The translations under genes and the position numbers were made by a program. Under the pieces are notes generated by a model, which ran no database searches, had not been told where the DNA came from, and saw only the letters and a program-made list of their open reading frames with translations. Source: Fratercula arctica (Eukaryota > Chordata > Aves > Charadriiformes > Alcidae). Taken from it: a stretch of DNA of 64,000 nucleotides. The stretch is taken from positions 40,318,817 through 40,382,816 of the forward strand of contig CANTUZ010000008.1 in assembly GCA_947846985.1 (NCBI GenBank). Reading direction: 5' to 3'. Of this stretch, positions 62,425 to 64,000 are shown in pieces (the first letter of the stretch is position 1; the number at the start of each line of letters is the position of its first letter).

Positions 62425-63038
62425 GTTACTTAAACACAGATTTGCTTTTATGAGCCATAAATGACATTCAGGTGTAGCACAGTGACTTTAAATCAGCTCC
62501 TCTGGCAACCATCTAGATAACGTATTGTAAGAAACGCCTAACTGGCCTGTTTCTGCTTTGGCTAATTCATCGTTTCAATGCTGCTGACTTTAGATACTAG
62601 CTTTTCACGAGTTCGCTGAGCATAAAAGCCATTTAAACTTCCTAAGAAGCAAGAAATAACTCAGCTGTGAGCAATAATGAAGCGCGTGGCAGCCGCGGCG
62701 CTGCCAAAGCCAGCTCTTCATCTGTTTCGGAGAGCTTCTCGATGAGAAGAGTTGGGCTGGTACTTTGAGAAGTGGGGCTCTGATGGGTTGTGGGGGCTGA
62801 GCAGGGCGTGATGCGACGGGGGTGGGTTTTGGGGGGGGAACCGATGTGTGCGGAGTCCAGGGTTTGCTTTTTGGCCTCCCCGCTCCGTTGCGGTGCGCGG
62901 CTGAAGAGCAGCTGAGCTCTGATTTGCCCCCCCCAGATTTACAGTAGGATAATGCTGCTGATTTCAAGAGAGCTATCCGGGATTTATAGGGCTTTTTTGT
63001 AAGTAGGACGAGGGATTTTAGCCCTAATCCTGTGCAAA

Positions 63039-63101
63039 TGTACGGGTGTGAGTGCAGATGTGCGCATCTGCATTACTAATGCAGGGTAATACCCATGTAC
63101 A
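63039..63101. repeat. Cluster of nested and overlapping palindromes
   Basis: An inner hairpin TGCAGATG-TGCG-CATCTGCA spans 63,053-63,072. It overlaps a second palindrome CTGCATTA-C-TAATGCAG (63,068-63,084), which abuts GGGTA-A-TACCC (63,084-63,094). An outer stem pairs TGTACGGGT (63,039-63,047) with ACCC-AT-GTACA (63,091-63,101) with a 2-base bulge. The inner hairpin holds two facing E-boxes (CAGATG/CATCTG). Alternative pairings exclude each other. It is not a classical pre-miRNA shape because 16 unpaired bases sit on one side. Confidence 0.6.
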
Positions 63102-64000
63102 GCCACAACGCAAAGACGTAATAATAGCAATGCAACAGATAATAATGATGTGAGTTTGCTTTTGCAAACAGGCTTATAATATGCTTTTGCGGTACAGATT
63201 TATAATATGATTCAAACCAGGCTCACCAAGATCCTGTGATGGATAATCCAGCTGTAACCCTAAAGCACGTGGCTGACTCTTCTAACACCCGCTGTCACGA
63301 GAAAAATCCATCTCCTTCCATTCTGGGAGCTGCCGTTTGAAAACAGTTCGCTTTTTCCTGGTAGGTTTTGATCTACTTGGTTTTGTGGGATTATGTGGAA
63401 TCGGCGCAAGACCTTAGCTAAAGGTCTCTATCCTGGAAATGTTACAACTTCACAGTGCCAAAGAGATACCGCCATCCTGGTGATGCTGTACATCCAGGGA
63501 GACCACTCAGTCCTATGGCGAGAATGTTTCAGGTCCAATCCCCGCCTCAGTGTCTGAGTTGTAAGTCCTGAGGTTGCCTCCCAGGGCCCTTTTTCTGTCT
63601 TTTCCCAAGATGGTAGAAGCTGGTGCTGGAATAGAAAATAAGACGACAAGCAGTTGCTCCCCACGGGCAGGAAAAAAGGAGAGAAAAAGGTATGTCAGGG
63701 GTAAACTAGGGGTGAATTAGCCTCCTCCGGAGGGGTCCCACAGTGTGCTGAGCTCTTTCCACCCAAAAGTAGGAGCCCGGCAGAAGTTGGTCTGCTGTGG
63801 GGTTTACCCCACAAGTACTTCTGTCCTCACAGCATCGCGATGGAGGAATAGCTCATGGAAGGTGGGTTTTGGTGCTCTCTCTCTTATGGCTTGCTCAGAA
63901 AGTGGACATATCATGGCACTGGAGCAGGATGCTCTTGAGCGCTGGAGTAAGAGCATCAGAATAAGGCCTTTCTGGTTATTTACCGTAGCAAGAAGGTCCC

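Larger units (their letters stand above)
59855..64000. other. Gene-free 3' flank of ACKR3
   Basis: No exon of a next gene was recognised. Contents seen: a CR1 3' end (61.48 kb), an A26 tract (61.78 kb), a T29 tract with a minus-strand AATAAA (62.37-62.42 kb), a GC-rich patch at 62.69-62.93 kb, and the nested palindromes at 63.04-63.10 kb followed by repeated TTATAATATG words (63.17-63.21 kb). Open frames of up to 153 codons have no domain. Confidence 0.65.

Noticed and set aside
63039..63101. Pre-miRNA call for the palindrome cluster
   Set aside because: The best fold leaves about 16 unpaired bases on one arm and only short stems, unlike a Drosha/Dicer substrate.
59837..64000. Search for the next gene (COPS8 lies beyond ACKR3 in mammals)
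   Set aside because: No peptide resembling COPS8 or any other known protein was found in the 3' flank.

Overview
The window is vertebrate nuclear DNA and almost certainly avian. It carries at least three clear fragments of CR1 LINE retrotransposons, with the typical bird CR1 3' end (a 'TTCTATGATTCTAT'-like tail and blocks such as 'GGTTGGAAGGGACCT'), plus several weaker ones. It has intron-interrupted genes, CpG-island promoters and long non-coding stretches. Species cannot be resolved. There is no sign of bacterial, plasmid or viral gene organisation.

Two genes are supported. On the minus strand at the left is the 5' end of IQCA1 (DRC11, a motile-cilium nexin-dynein regulatory complex protein). 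It consists of a CpG-island promoter around 12.04-12.58 kb, an 11-nt coding part of exon 1 at 12,328-12,338, a 10.7-kb intron 1, and coding exon 2 at 1,281-1,605. The rest of the gene lies beyond the left edge. On the plus strand at the right is complete ACKR3 (CXCR7/RDC1), the CXCL12-scavenging atypical chemokine receptor. It has a TATA-like CpG-island promoter (~53.5 kb), a short non-coding exon 1, a 4.2-kb intron, and one exon with the whole 364-codon reading frame (57,839-58,933), a 0.9-kb 3' UTR and an AATAAA signal at 59,820. The same neighbours, oriented head-to-head, are known from mammals (IQCA1-ACKR3), so this is conserved synteny.

Layout: 1-1,280 IQCA1 intron 2; 1,281-1,605 exon 2; 1,606-12,327 intron 1; 12,328-12,580 exon 1 and promoter; 12.6-52.6 kb, a 40-kb gene-free interval with scattered CR1 fragments, homopolymer tracts and some candidate regulatory sequence; 52.58-53.30 kb, a 0.7-kb almost pure pyrimidine tract made of 15- and 23-bp tandem units, ending about 275 bp before the ACKR3 start site; 53.3-59.84 kb ACKR3; 59.84-64.0 kb, gene-free 3' flank with a CR1 end, long A/T tracts and an unusual cluster of nested palindromes.

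The two genes are not known to work together; they are chromosomal neighbours. The most unusual physical features are the polypyrimidine (GGAA-rich on the other strand) tract at the ACKR3 promoter, the nested palindromes at 63,039-63,101, a CpG-rich self-complementary block in IQCA1 intron 1 (3.64-3.84 kb), and an RFX X-box match in the IQCA1 promoter. Most open reading frames in this window are chance frames in GC-rich or low-complexity DNA and are not annotated.
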